Positions 25,511-33,778 of a stretch of 64,000 bases of DNA are shown piece after piece. Positions within the stretch are counted from its first letter, which is position 1. Each line of letters opens with the position of its first letter. Where the stretch lies: positions 62,001-126,000 of the forward strand of contig OMYA01000008.1 of NCBI GenBank assembly GCA_900315175.1. The letters are read 5' to 3'. The DNA comes from an uncultured Bacteroidales bacterium (GTDB lineage: Bacteria; Bacteroidota; Bacteroidia; Bacteroidales; F082). The notes beneath the pieces are model-generated. The model had not been told where the DNA came from, did no database searches, and saw nothing but the letters and a program-made list of their open reading frames with translations. Both the position numbers and the translations under genes were made by a program.

Positions 25511-25512
25511 TA

Positions 25513-28233
25513 ATGAAGTATCAAGGACTTGATAAGAAACAAGTAGAACAAAGCCGTGCTTTGCACGGCTTTAATGTTCTTACGCCTCCACAAAAGGAGT
25601 CGATATTCCATCAGTTTATGGGCAAATTCAAGGATTCAATTATTCAGATCCTGCTAATTGCCCTCGCACTATCCATCGGAGTGTCTGTATATCAATATTT
25701 TACTACCGATGAAGGCTATAGTGTTTTGTTTGAGCCACTTGGAATCTTTTTTGCTATTATGTTGGCGACATGCGTCGGATTCATCTTCGAAGTCAACGCC
25801 AATAAAAAATTCGACATCCTCAATCAGGTTAATGATGAGGAAACCGTGAAAGTTATTCGCGACGGCAATGTCACACTCATCCAACGGCGCGAGATAGTCG
25901 TCGGTGACATTGTCATTATAGAAACAGGCGATGAGGTGCCGGCTGACGGTGTTTTACTGGACGCTTTTTCTTTGCAAGTCAATGAATCAGACCTTACAGG
26001 TGAACCGATGGCTCGAAAGACCATCGACGAGAAAGAATTCAACCACGAGGCCACATATCCCTCAAATTGGGTTATGCGAGGCAGCAAAGTTATTGATGGC
26101 CATGGCATCGTGCAAATAGAAAGAGTAGGCGACGCCACCGAATGGGGCAAGGTTTACAAAGGCTCTCAGATTGACAACAATGTCAAAACACCTTTAAATA
26201 TCCAACTCGACAAACTCGGACAAGTGATTTGCTATGCGAGCTATATAATCGCTGCATCAATATTCCTGACACGTTTAATTATGTATTTTATTCATATTGA
26301 CGGAATCGGCGACGGCATCGATTGGCTCAGATTCGCACAATATGCATTGAATACATTGATGATTGCTGTCGCAATTATTGTGGTGGCTGTCCCGGAAGGA
26401 CTACCTATGAGCGTCACTTTAAGTCTTGCCTTGAGTATGCGCAGGATGTTGATTACCAACAACTTAGTTAGAAAAATGCACGCTTGTGAGACTATGGGCG
26501 CTGCTACGGTCATATGTACCGACAAAACAGGCACGTTGACACAAAACCAGATGAGTGTCAACGACATACTGTCATATAACGGATGTAATGACGTTTTAAA
26601 AGAATGTATCTCAGTCAATACAACCGCTTTTCTTGATTTTACTGATAAAGAAAAAGTTAAGGCTATAGGCAATCCTACTGAAGGTGCACTTCTGTTATGG
26701 CTTTATAATCAAGGAGTTAACTATTATGATTATAGGGAAGACATGCAGTTGCTTTATCAGGTGCCTTTCTCCACCAAATATAAGTTTATGGCTACAATTG
26801 TTGAATCTAAGACATTCAACAAGCCGATGTTTTATGTGAAAGGTGCTCCGGAAATTATTCTTGCGCATTGTAACAGAATCGCCACAAAAGATGGTGTCGT
26901 TGATATTGAGCCATATCGAAAAACCGTTGTAAATCAATTAAGTGCATATAATGATAAGGCGATGAGGACTCTTGCTATGGCATACAAGGAAGCCGACCCC
27001 AACGAGCAGTCGTTCGACCCGAAGACGGATAATCTCATTGCTGATAATCTTATATTTGTTGCAGCTGCGGCCATTGCCGACCCTATACGTCCTGATGTGG
27101 CAGATGCTGTGGCAAACTGCCTCAAAGCAGGCATTGACGTTAAAATAGTGACTGGCGACACCCCGGGCACCGCTATTGAGATCGGTCGTCAGCTTGGATT
27201 GTGGAGAGAGACCGATCAAAAAGATTTCAACCACATCTCCGGCAAGGATTTTGAGGCCCTTTCCGACGAGGAGGCAAAACGCCGCATTCCGTTAATAAAG
27301 ATTATGTCGCGTGCCAGACCGATGGACAAGGAACGCTTGGTGCGTCTGCAGCAGGCTTACGGCGAGGTGGTGGCTGTCACCGGCGACGGCACCAATGACG
27401 CTCCAGCATTGAAAGCGGCTCAAGTGGGACTCTCCATGGGCGATGGCACAACGGTGGCAAAAGAAGCCTCCGACATCACAATCCTCGACAATTCTTTCAG
27501 AAGCATAGTCCGCGCAGTGATGTGGGGACGATCACTTTATCTCAATATTCAACGCTTTGTGATGTTCCAGATGACTATCAACGTGGCAGCATGTCTCGTC
27601 GTGATGCTCGGCGCATTGCTGGGCACCGATGCGGTCCTTACCGTAACCCAGATGCTTTGGGTTAACTTGATAATGGATACCTTTGCAGCGCTGGCCTTGG
27701 CATCATTGCCACCGTCAGAAACAGTGATGGAGGAGAAACCACGCTCAAAAGACGCACACATCCTGACAAAGCCGATGATAAAATCAATCATCATCGTGGG
27801 AGTGGCTTTTGTGCTGGTTTTACTTGGATTTGTCCAGTATTTCAAACATGTTGAGATCAACTCCCTGACTGAGTTTTCAATCAAAGATTATCTGTCAAAC
27901 TTCTTCAATTTCAATATTGTCGGCGAAAAAAATTTTACAACCTACGAACATTCGTTGACGTTCACGATATTCGTGTTTATGCAGTTCTGGAATCTTTTCA
28001 ATGCCAAAGCCTATCATACAGGAAAATCAGCTTTCCATAATAATAAGACCTTGGGTGGTTTTGAACTCGCATTGCTGATAATACTAGTCGGACAGTTCGC
28101 CATAATCACTTTTGGTGGCGAGATGTTCAGCGTTGAACCTCTCAAATGGCAAGACTGGCTAATATGTTTCATCGGAACCAGCCCGGTCATAATTATAGGT
28201 GAGTTTATTCGTTTTTTAAAAAAAGACAAATAA
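25513..28233 (+). CDS. Calcium-translocating P-type ATPase, PMCA type
   Basis: An inner-membrane pump of 906 residues that exports Ca2+ at the cost of ATP. Visible features are the actuator-domain motif LTGEP, the phosphorylated D337 in CTDKTGTLT, the TM4 ion-site motif VPEGLPMSVTLSLALSMRRM (with the PEGL typical of P2B-like pumps), KGAPE in the nucleotide domain, and GDGTNDAPALK. About ten membrane segments can be traced. It follows the lipoprotein gene by 2 nt and its stop overlaps or closely precedes aroQ, so it shares the transcript with the DUF6175/LPP20 genes. That may point to envelope Ca2+ homeostasis for the cluster (inference). Confidence 0.93.
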   Translation: MKYQGLDKKQVEQSRALHGFNVLTPPQKESIFHQFMGKFKDSIIQILLIALALSIGVSVYQYFTTDEGYSVLFEPLGIFFAIMLATCVGFIFEVNANKKFDILNQVNDEETVKVIRDGNVTLIQRREIVVGDIVIIETGDEVPADGVLLDAFSLQVNESDLTGEPMARKTIDEKEFNHEATYPSNWVMRGSKVIDGHGIVQIERVGDATEWGKVYKGSQIDNNVKTPLNIQLDKLGQVICYASYIIAASIFLTRLIMYFIHIDGIGDGIDWLRFAQYALNTLMIAVAIIVVAVPEGLPMSVTLSLALSMRRMLITNNLVRKMHACETMGAATVICTDKTGTLTQNQMSVNDILSYNGCNDVLKECISVNTTAFLDFTDKEKVKAIGNPTEGALLLWLYNQGVNYYDYREDMQLLYQVPFSTKYKFMATIVESKTFNKPMFYVKGAPEIILAHCNRIATKDGVVDIEPYRKTVVNQLSAYNDKAMRTLAMAYKEADPNEQSFDPKTDNLIADNLIFVAAAAIADPIRPDVADAVANCLKAGIDVKIVTGDTPGTAIEIGRQLGLWRETDQKDFNHISGKDFEALSDEEAKRRIPLIKIMSRARPMDKERLVRLQQAYGEVVAVTGDGTNDAPALKAAQVGLSMGDGTTVAKEASDITILDNSFRSIVRAVMWGRSLYLNIQRFVMFQMTINVAACLVVMLGALLGTDAVLTVTQMLWVNLIMDTFAALALASLPPSETVMEEKPRSKDAHILTKPMIKSIIIVGVAFVLVLLGFVQYFKHVEINSLTEFSIKDYLSNFFNFNIVGEKNFTTYEHSLTFTIFVFMQFWNLFNAKAYHTGKSAFHNNKTLGGFELALLIILVGQFAIITFGGEMFSVEPLKWQDWLICFIGTSPVIIIGEFIRFLKKDK

Positions 28234-28238
28234 TGATT

Positions 28239-28661
28239 ATGAAGATATTGATTTTAAACGGTCCGAATCTTAATCTTATCGGCAAGCGTGAGCCTGAAAT
28301 ATATGGTAATCAATCACTTGGCGATTTTTTTGAGATTGTTAAAAAACGTTTTCCAGATTGTATTATTGAAACATTTCAGTCGAATCATGAAGGCGTTTTA
28401 ATTGACAAACTGCAGGAGGCGATGGGTAGATTCGATGGTGTGGTGTTTAATCCAGGTGGCTATTCACACACATCAATAGCTTTGGCCGACACGGTTAGAG
28501 CTATCAGAATTCCTGTTGTGGAGGTCCATATTTCGAATATTTATGAGAGGGAAGAGTATCGGCATCACTCATACACTGCCGAAGCAGCTGTAAAATCTAT
28601 TGTCGGCCATGGTTTGGAAGGCTATGCTGAAGCTGTAGAATTCCTTTTGTCATATAATTAA
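28239..28661 (+). CDS. aroQ: 3-dehydroquinate dehydratase, type II
   Basis: Third step of the shikimate pathway, converting 3-dehydroquinate to 3-dehydroshikimate. The 140-residue chain is of normal size for type II and has KILILNGPNLNLIGKREPEIYG (with the catalytic Tyr), QSNHEGVLID, NPGGYSHTSIAL and EVHISNIYEREEYR. ATG 28239 is preferred because the family normally starts MKILI; an ATG at 28233 overlapping the ATPase stop is possible. The stop overlaps the stop of the convergent glycosyltransferase gene by 4 nt. Confidence 0.95.
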   Translation: MKILILNGPNLNLIGKREPEIYGNQSLGDFFEIVKKRFPDCIIETFQSNHEGVLIDKLQEAMGRFDGVVFNPGGYSHTSIALADTVRAIRIPVVEVHISNIYEREEYRHHSYTAEAAVKSIVGHGLEGYAEAVEFLLSYN

Positions 28662-29677
28662 GAGAAGTCTTTCCCATTCAGTTCGGTGTAAAGCTTCTTT
28701 TTTTCTAGGAAGTGCTTGAAAACGATATTTTTCTGATACACTTGTGAAACGTGCTTGTGTGGTAGCGCGTTTCTTTTTTTTCTTAGTGACGGGATGTGCC
28801 TGTAAAAACTGAAATGTGCTCTTGTTACTGCCCATAAATCAGCGAAACTGCCATCGAAAAGGAACTTTAATCCAGCCACCCAATCCAATAGGATTCTGTA
28901 GGAAATGGTTGGAAACACTGCGCCTTTCGGAAGGTTTTTAATCAGTAGCGACAAGTTGTTCCTGAAGTTGAGATATGTCTTTCTCGCCGAGCTCTTTGGC
29001 AGTGTGCCTCCGCCGATATGATATACCTTTGATTGTGGGCAATACATCACTTTGTAATCCATGTTTTTCACGCGCCAGCAGAAATCTATTTCCTCCATGT
29101 GTGCGAAGAAACTGTCGTCCAAGCCGCCAAATTTGTGGTAAACGTAGGATCTCACAAACATGCAGGCTCCAGTTGCCCAAAAGACTTCTTTAATATCATC
29201 ATATTGCCCGTTATCGGTTTCCAGATGCTGGAAAACTCTGCCGCGGCAGAAAGGATAGCCGTATTTGTCGATGAAACCGCCACCTGCGCCAGCATATTCG
29301 AACTTCTCCTTATCGTAATACGAGAGAATCTTTGGCTGGCATGCAGCGATAGTGTCATCGCTGTCCATCAACTCAACAATAGGCTCAATCCAGTGTGGGG
29401 TTACTTCAATGTCTGAGTTTAACAAGCAGTAATATTTTGCTTCAACTTGACGCAATGCGAGGTTGTAACCGGTTGAAAAGCCGTCGTTGTTGTCGTTGAT
29501 TATCAATCTGATGTCTGGGAAAACGGACTTCATGAAAGCTACGGAGTCGTCGGTGGATGCATTGTCGGCAACGATAATGTCAGCCACATCGGAGCTGTGC
29601 TCGATGACTGTCGGGAGGAACTTCTCAAGGAACTTCTTACCGTTATAGTTCAATATGACTACCGCAATTTTTTTCAT
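28658..29677 (-). CDS. Glycosyltransferase family 2
   Basis: A 339-residue GT-A enzyme with VVILNYNGKKFLEKFLP, ADNASTDDS, the metal-binding motif NSDIEV and GACMFVRSYVYHKFGGLDDSFFAHMEEIDFCWR, as in rhamnosyltransferase-like GT2 proteins. It is predicted to add a sugar during cell-surface polysaccharide synthesis; donor and acceptor are unknown, and no polysaccharide cluster is nearby. The promoter box (29683-29690) ends 5 nt before the ATG, so the mRNA is probably leaderless. Convergent with aroQ. Confidence 0.9.
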   Translation of the reverse strand: MKKIAVVILNYNGKKFLEKFLPTVIEHSSDVADIIVADNASTDDSVAFMKSVFPDIRLIINDNNDGFSTGYNLALRQVEAKYYCLLNSDIEVTPHWIEPIVELMDSDDTIAACQPKILSYYDKEKFEYAGAGGGFIDKYGYPFCRGRVFQHLETDNGQYDDIKEVFWATGACMFVRSYVYHKFGGLDDSFFAHMEEIDFCWRVKNMDYKVMYCPQSKVYHIGGGTLPKSSARKTYLNFRNNLSLLIKNLPKGAVFPTISYRILLDWVAGLKFLFDGSFADLWAVTRAHFSFYRHIPSLRKKRNALPHKHVSQVYQKNIVFKHFLEKKKLYTELNGKDFS

Positions 29678-29682
29678 TCCTG

Positions 29683-29690
29683 CAAAAATA
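29683..29690 (-). promoter_or_regulatory. -7 promoter element, glycosyltransferase gene
   Basis: TATTTTTG on the minus strand, only 5 nt upstream of the ATG at 29677, which predicts a leaderless or nearly leaderless transcript. Confidence 0.65.
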
Positions 29691-29743
29691 CAAAAATTAT
29701 TAATACGAAGATTTATTTTTCATGGAAAGAGAAACAAGCTTTA

Positions 29744-29786
29744 TTGTCATTTCGACCGAAGCCGATAGGTGCAGTGGAGAAATGAC
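29744..29786. repeat. REP-like palindromic element
   Basis: GTCATTTC (29746-29753) and GAAATGAC (29779-29786) form an 8-bp inverted repeat around a 25-bp centre. The left end, TTGTCATTTCGACC, recurs exactly at 61695-61708 and in related form at 11313. It lies between two minus-strand genes. Confidence 0.7.
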
Positions 29787-29857
29787 GGGGGTGGGTAAAA
29801 GATAAGGAGCTCGATTTTCACCAAGCCCCATTATCGAAACAAAGTATGTGTGGTATG

Positions 29858-31345
29858 TTATCGTGGATTTTCGTAATAATCAACAGCTTTGTCGCCGTAT
29901 GAGTTTGGATGGGCTACTCCATCTACGCCATAATCAGTATATGAGCCGTATGTTCTCTGGTAGATTTCTGTAGGCCATCTGAAGTTGCTCACCTCACCTA
30001 CGGCGTCAGAGTGGATGAGCTGGAAATCGTTGGTTACGATATCACGTGTCATGAATACGAATTTCTTGTTACGCTGGCTGGCGCCAAGGACATAATAATG
30101 CCAGATCTCATAAGGGTAGGCGCCCGGCTCGTTGTAACTCTGGACTATTCTGTCGGGAGCTCCATATTTCAAGAACACTATGCCTCTGTCGGTGTCATAA
30201 CCTTTACTGTTGACGCTGTTGAATGAAGCATTAACTCTTAGGACCTGAACGTAATAGTCGAGCCATGCCTGCTTTGGTTCCATCTTGTTTCTGCTTGACC
30301 AGAATGTGTAGAAGTACTGCTGCATCGTTTTGATGTCATTACCTTTTATAAGCTCGTAGGCATAGTCTTTCTCAACCAATGTCGAGATAGGTGAGAGCAT
30401 CTTGATATATTCACGAATTGTGTCGAGATTGTTGATTTTGCCGCTAAATACCTCGTCGGTATTGATGGTGGCGAGCATTGTGTTGTCAATCTGGTAATAA
30501 GGATTGCTTCTCTGGAAGAAATAGCGGTTCAAACCGATGATTTCGTTGTTTCTGTCGCGCGCTTCGAGTACGAGATAATAATTGCCAGTAGGAAGATTTG
30601 TGATGTCTATGTTGTTGATTATGACATCTATATCCTTGGCAGTCATTCGTTTGGTGAAATAGAAGTTGTTTAACACCGTGTTATTTTCAAAAGCGCAGAT
30701 ATATGTGTTGAGCAGATATTTTTCACCTTCTCCGAGTTGTTTCTTTGCATTGTAAATCTCGGCGTAGAATGTCAGCTTGTTGAGCGTTTCCGGGTAGTAC
30801 GGTAGAACCATAGGGATGATGTCGTACCCGTTTTTTGTTGTGTTGTTTTCTGTTTCGGCTTTTGTGAAGCTTTCAAGGCTCAGAATGCTTGATATACAGA
30901 ATGTTTCAGGAAAATCGACAAGCAGCTGGTCGATTGCCTTAAACGGTTTGTCGCTTTTGTTATTGGCATCTTCAAGAATCACCTCTAAAGTATAAGTGCC
31001 GTTATCAAGAGAATAGCGTTGCATGTCCATGAAAAATCCGGTAATTCCGGTTGTATCAGCGACCATAGGGCTTGACAATGAATATTTTCCAAAGTTCTCA
31101 ACCGATTCCCATTGCTTGAACATCACGGTGACATTGACTGTGGCAGTATACTGTCCATCCTCATTTTTTACATAAACGAGACTGCTTTTATCAAATGTAA
31201 TATAAGTCTCAACGTATGGTTTCGAATTTTCTCCAGGAGTGTCGAATACCGCATACGATATGTAAGCGTTCAATGATTTTTTCTGCTGGGCGCAAACCGT
31301 TATACCAAGCATTACCATTAAGCTGATAAAAAATAACTTTTTCAT
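29858..31345 (-). CDS. GWxTD domain-containing secreted protein
   Basis: A 495-residue protein with a signal peptide (MKKLFFISLMVMLGITVCAQ). The C-terminal third has KQAWLDYYVQV, DTDRGIVFLKYGAPDRIV, EPGAYPYEIWHYY and FVFMTRDIV, the pattern of the GWxTD domain. This domain is widespread in Bacteroidota and of unknown function. The N-terminal two thirds are a beta-rich region with TYITFDKSSLVYVKN and similar. Location is periplasm or outer membrane. ATG 31345 was preferred over 31354 because it starts the signal peptide. Promoter box at 31371-31378. Confidence 0.82.
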   Translation of the reverse strand: MKKLFFISLMVMLGITVCAQQKKSLNAYISYAVFDTPGENSKPYVETYITFDKSSLVYVKNEDGQYTATVNVTVMFKQWESVENFGKYSLSSPMVADTTGITGFFMDMQRYSLDNGTYTLEVILEDANNKSDKPFKAIDQLLVDFPETFCISSILSLESFTKAETENNTTKNGYDIIPMVLPYYPETLNKLTFYAEIYNAKKQLGEGEKYLLNTYICAFENNTVLNNFYFTKRMTAKDIDVIINNIDITNLPTGNYYLVLEARDRNNEIIGLNRYFFQRSNPYYQIDNTMLATINTDEVFSGKINNLDTIREYIKMLSPISTLVEKDYAYELIKGNDIKTMQQYFYTFWSSRNKMEPKQAWLDYYVQVLRVNASFNSVNSKGYDTDRGIVFLKYGAPDRIVQSYNEPGAYPYEIWHYYVLGASQRNKKFVFMTRDIVTNDFQLIHSDAVGEVSNFRWPTEIYQRTYGSYTDYGVDGVAHPNSYGDKAVDYYENPR

Positions 31346-31370
31346 GATGCACATAATTTTGTTTCGAGTG

Positions 31371-31378
31371 CAAAAATA
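31371..31378 (-). promoter_or_regulatory. -7 promoter element, GWxTD gene
   Basis: TATTTTTG on the minus strand, 25 nt before the ATG at 31345. Confidence 0.65.
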
Positions 31379-31485
31379 CTGCCATAAAAAAATTTTGTCA
31401 AGGATTTTGGAGGTGTTTTTTGTGGAAAAATGTGGAAGAAATCTTTGTAATTATCTGATTTACAGATGATTACGATGTGTTGATT

Positions 31486-32982
31486 TTAGTACTTGAAGGT
31501 GCTCAAAAAGCCTGGAATAAAATGATTTAATTCTTGTTGAGTGCCTAAAATATTCTCAATGCGGTTGCCTCGTTTGTTGGCAGAACTATATGTTTGCTTG
31601 AGCAATACTGCGATTTCAAGGTTTGAGAAGCCCATGAAGCTTAAAATGATAAATCTGATATCAGCGGGAGTTAGTGCTGGGTAAGTGTTTGATAATGAAT
31701 GTATTAAATTGGGGAATGACTCGTTAAAAGTGGTGGTGAGTGTTACCAATTTGACTTTTGTCAATGCGAGTCGAGGATAGTCGCCAACTGTTTTTGTCAA
31801 AATCTCTTTGCCTTCAAGAGAGGCTTTGATGTCCTTGTAAATCTTGGAGTTTACAAATAGTTCACAATCTTCTTCATGGGTGCGTTTGGGGGTCTCAACG
31901 GTTGTTTCAGCAGGTTTGCGAAACACTATTACACCTACTATTAATAGAACGATAACCGCAATCAGAATCCATATTAAAATATTGAAACTGTTGGATTTAG
32001 TTGATTTGTTCGGGCTATTGTCAACGACAAATTTCTCGTAAATGTTGTCGAGTTCCATTTTAACAGGTGTGAGGCGTGCTTCTGCCGATTGTGCTTTTGC
32101 CTGATATTGAGCGTAGAATAGTTCTTTGTCGTGTTGGTTGAGTGAGAAGTAGATGCTTGCGAGCATTTCGGCAGCTTCCACTTTGATTTTTTTGTCGCCA
32201 TCTTCAAAACATTTCAGCAAATAGGGTAGAGCAGTGTCAAATTTGTTGTTGTAATAAAAATGGCATGCTGTAAAATACTGAAACTCAATTAGATGCAGCG
32301 ATTTTGTCCACATTCTTCCATATATGGAATCGGCTGAATTTATATCTGAAATGTCGTATAAAGCTATTCCTTTTTTAATTTGTATGAGGTCATATTGTTC
32401 TTCAGTAAGGTTTTTCTTCTCTTCGGCAGTCTCATAGTTGAGAAGCGCAATGTTTGATATATGGTTGTGCAGATACAGGTCACCTATTTTTAACAGCATG
32501 TCTATGACTTCATGTTGGCGACTGGCGTTTTCGAACTGTAAAAGTGCCTGGTCGTAAAAATAGGAGGCTGGTTTCAAGCTGTTGACATCGGAGTAGACGT
32601 CGCCAATATTGTCGAGAATCTGTCCGAGATAATGAAAATCGTCGTTGTCGGTTTCTTTTTTCAAAGAGATAAGGGCTTTTTGTGAATCGTATGACTCAAT
32701 AAAAGCTTTTGCGGCATTAAGATAATCAGATTTTTTGTGCTCTTTTCTGCCTTTTTGGAAGAAAATTTGTGACTTTTTTTCAAGAAAAATGGGGTTGTTG
32801 GCGTAAAAATCGGAACAGCTGTCGGCGATTTTAGCCAATTTTTCGACATGCTCGTCGGTGTTTTCATAACTGTTTTTAAAGTCCATAATCTCTGTAGGTA
32901 TGGATTTTTTGTTACAAGCATCAAAGCATAATGCTGTGAGTAACAATGAAATAAAAACAATATGTCGATAAAACAGCTTCAT
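31486..32982 (-). CDS. TPR protein with membrane segment and LuxR-like HTH
   Basis: A 498-residue protein. It starts with a hydrophobic export or anchor segment (MKLFYRHIVFISLLLTALCFDAC) and continues with a helical TPR-type region to about 320. A transmembrane segment follows at about 331-354 (FNILIWILIAVIVLLIVGVIVF), then a C-terminal domain at about 441-485, LTPADIRFIILSFMGFSNLEIAVLLKQTYSSANKR. The last part looks like the LuxR-like winged helix found at the end of Bacteroidetes TPR membrane proteins. A one-component sensor with outside TPRs and inside DNA-binding domain is inferred. The in-frame Met at 32994 lies inside the promoter box, so 32982 was chosen. Confidence 0.75.
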   Translation of the reverse strand: MKLFYRHIVFISLLLTALCFDACNKKSIPTEIMDFKNSYENTDEHVEKLAKIADSCSDFYANNPIFLEKKSQIFFQKGRKEHKKSDYLNAAKAFIESYDSQKALISLKKETDNDDFHYLGQILDNIGDVYSDVNSLKPASYFYDQALLQFENASRQHEVIDMLLKIGDLYLHNHISNIALLNYETAEEKKNLTEEQYDLIQIKKGIALYDISDINSADSIYGRMWTKSLHLIEFQYFTACHFYYNNKFDTALPYLLKCFEDGDKKIKVEAAEMLASIYFSLNQHDKELFYAQYQAKAQSAEARLTPVKMELDNIYEKFVVDNSPNKSTKSNSFNILIWILIAVIVLLIVGVIVFRKPAETTVETPKRTHEEDCELFVNSKIYKDIKASLEGKEILTKTVGDYPRLALTKVKLVTLTTTFNESFPNLIHSLSNTYPALTPADIRFIILSFMGFSNLEIAVLLKQTYSSANKRGNRIENILGTQQELNHFIPGFLSTFKY

Positions 32983-32991
32983 AAGCGGGAA

Positions 32992-32999
32992 CAAAGATA
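32992..32999 (-). promoter_or_regulatory. -7 promoter element, TPR-HTH gene
   Basis: TATCTTTG on the minus strand, 9 nt before the ATG at 32982; a short leader. Confidence 0.65.
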
Positions 33000-33062
33000 G
33001 GGCATTTTTTCGAGAAAATTAAAAAATTTTTCAAAAAAATGTTGTTGCATTAAAAACTTTTG

Positions 33063-33070
33063 TATTTTTG
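33063..33070 (+). promoter_or_regulatory. -7 promoter element, tRNA-Ser(UGA)
   Basis: TATTTTTG, 4 nt before the mature 5' end of the tRNA, so transcription starts at or next to the tRNA. An A/T tract at 33022-33040, identical over 19 nt to one upstream of the HU gene, lies 22 nt before the box. Confidence 0.7.
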
Positions 33071-33074
33071 CAGC

Positions 33075-33159
33075 GGAGATATGGCAGAGCGGTCGATCGC
33101 GGCGGTCTTGAAAACCGTTATACAGAAATGTATCGGGGGTTCGAATCCCTCTGTCTCCG
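33075..33159 (+). tRNA. tRNA-Ser (anticodon UGA)
   Basis: Acceptor stem GGAGATA (33075-33081) with TGTCTCC (33152-33158), discriminator G. The anticodon loop CTTGAAA gives anticodon TGA at 33109-33111. A long variable arm and GGTTCGAATCC T-arm are present, as for a class II serine tRNA. CCA is not encoded. Confidence 0.97.
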
Positions 33160-33164
33160 CTGAG

Positions 33165-33194
33165 AAAGCAACTCTGAAGGGTTGCTTTTATTTT
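33165..33194 (+). terminator. Hairpin between the two tRNA-Ser genes
   Basis: AAAGCAAC (33165-33172) pairs with GTTGCTTT (33181-33188), followed by TATTTT. A weak terminator or processing hairpin. Confidence 0.6.
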
Positions 33195-33207
33195 GTAAAA
33201 AGGTTTG

Positions 33208-33294
33208 GGAGAGATGCCAGAGTGGTCGAATGGGGCGGTCTCGAAAACCGTTGAACGCTTTCGCGTTCCAAGGGTTCGAATCCCTTTCTCTCCG
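33208..33294 (+). tRNA. tRNA-Ser (anticodon CGA)
   Basis: Acceptor stem GGAGAGA (33208-33214) with TCTCTCC (33287-33293), discriminator G. The anticodon loop CTCGAAA gives CGA at 33242-33244. The long variable arm contains GAACGCTTTCGCGTTC, a clear hairpin. CCA is not encoded. It shares the anticodon arm layout with the preceding tRNA-Ser. Confidence 0.97.
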
Positions 33295-33300
33295 CGATTT

Positions 33301-33334
33301 AGACCTCAGACGTTCTAGTCTGGGGTCTTTTTTT
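33301..33334 (+). terminator. Terminator of the tRNA-Ser genes
   Basis: An 11-bp stem (33301-33311 with 33318-33328, one G-U pair, loop GTTCTA) followed by seven or more Ts. Confidence 0.92.
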
Positions 33335-33625
33335 GACGGGATTTACAAGATTTTTATAGACAGGATTTACAGGATTTACAAGATTTTTATAGGCAGGATT
33401 GACAGGATTTGCAAGTTTTTTTAGACAGGATTTACAGGATTTACAAGATTTTTATAGACAGGATTTACAGGATTTACAAGATTTTTATAGGCAGGATTGA
33501 CAGGATTTGCAAGTTTTTTTAGACAGGATTGACAGGATTTGCAAGTTTTTTTAGACAGGATTGACAGGATTTACAAGATAATGTTAGGGTGGTCCTTTAT
33601 CCTGTTAATCTTGTAAATCCTGTCT
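33335..33625. repeat. Minisatellite of 32-33-bp units with an inverted end copy
   Basis: Tandem units start GACAGGATT or GGCAGGATT at 33359, 33392, 33424, 33457, 33490, 33522 and 33554. Two unit types are mixed: A, GGATTTACAAGATTTTTATA-like (33 bp), and B, GGATTTGCAAGTTTTTTTA-like (32 bp), in the order A B A A B B' and a final hybrid. At 33599-33625 a copy of the core is present in inverted orientation. The region 33295-33778 holds no gene apart from this array, the tRNA terminator and the downstream promoter. Confidence 0.9.
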
Positions 33626-33644
33626 AAAATAATATTTAACATGT

Positions 33645-33671
33645 CAAAATGTCATCGAATGCGTCATTTTG
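33645..33671. promoter_or_regulatory. Inverted repeat upstream of the hsp20 promoter
   Basis: CAAAATG (33645-33651) and CATTTTG (33665-33671) form an inverted repeat centred about 35 nt upstream of the sigma-54-like element; a possible activator site. Confidence 0.4.
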
Positions 33672-33685
33672 TCCGAAACAACCCT

Positions 33686-33702
33686 CTGGCACATTATTTG
33701 AA
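33686..33702 (+). promoter_or_regulatory. Sigma-54-type promoter of the hsp20 gene
   Basis: CTGGCACATTATTTGAA matches the -24/-12 consensus YTGGCACRNNNNTTGCW except A for C in the -12 element. GG (33688-33689) is 10 nt from the -12 dinucleotide (33700-33701). The ATG is at 33779, giving a leader of about 65 nt. Confidence 0.6.
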
Positions 33703-33778
33703 TATATTCCTGTCGAAAGCCGATGCGAAAGCTGAGGCGAAAAAAGATTGTTTAACAAAAATTATGGAGGTATAAATT

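Noticed and set aside
33060..33424. Open reading frames of 60-80 codons across the tRNA-Ser genes and the repeat array
   Set aside because: They overlap two well-formed tRNAs, a terminator and simple repeats; no protein-like composition.
33335..33625. CRISPR array
   Set aside because: The units are directly adjacent near-identical repeats without unique spacers, and no cas genes are near; it is a minisatellite.
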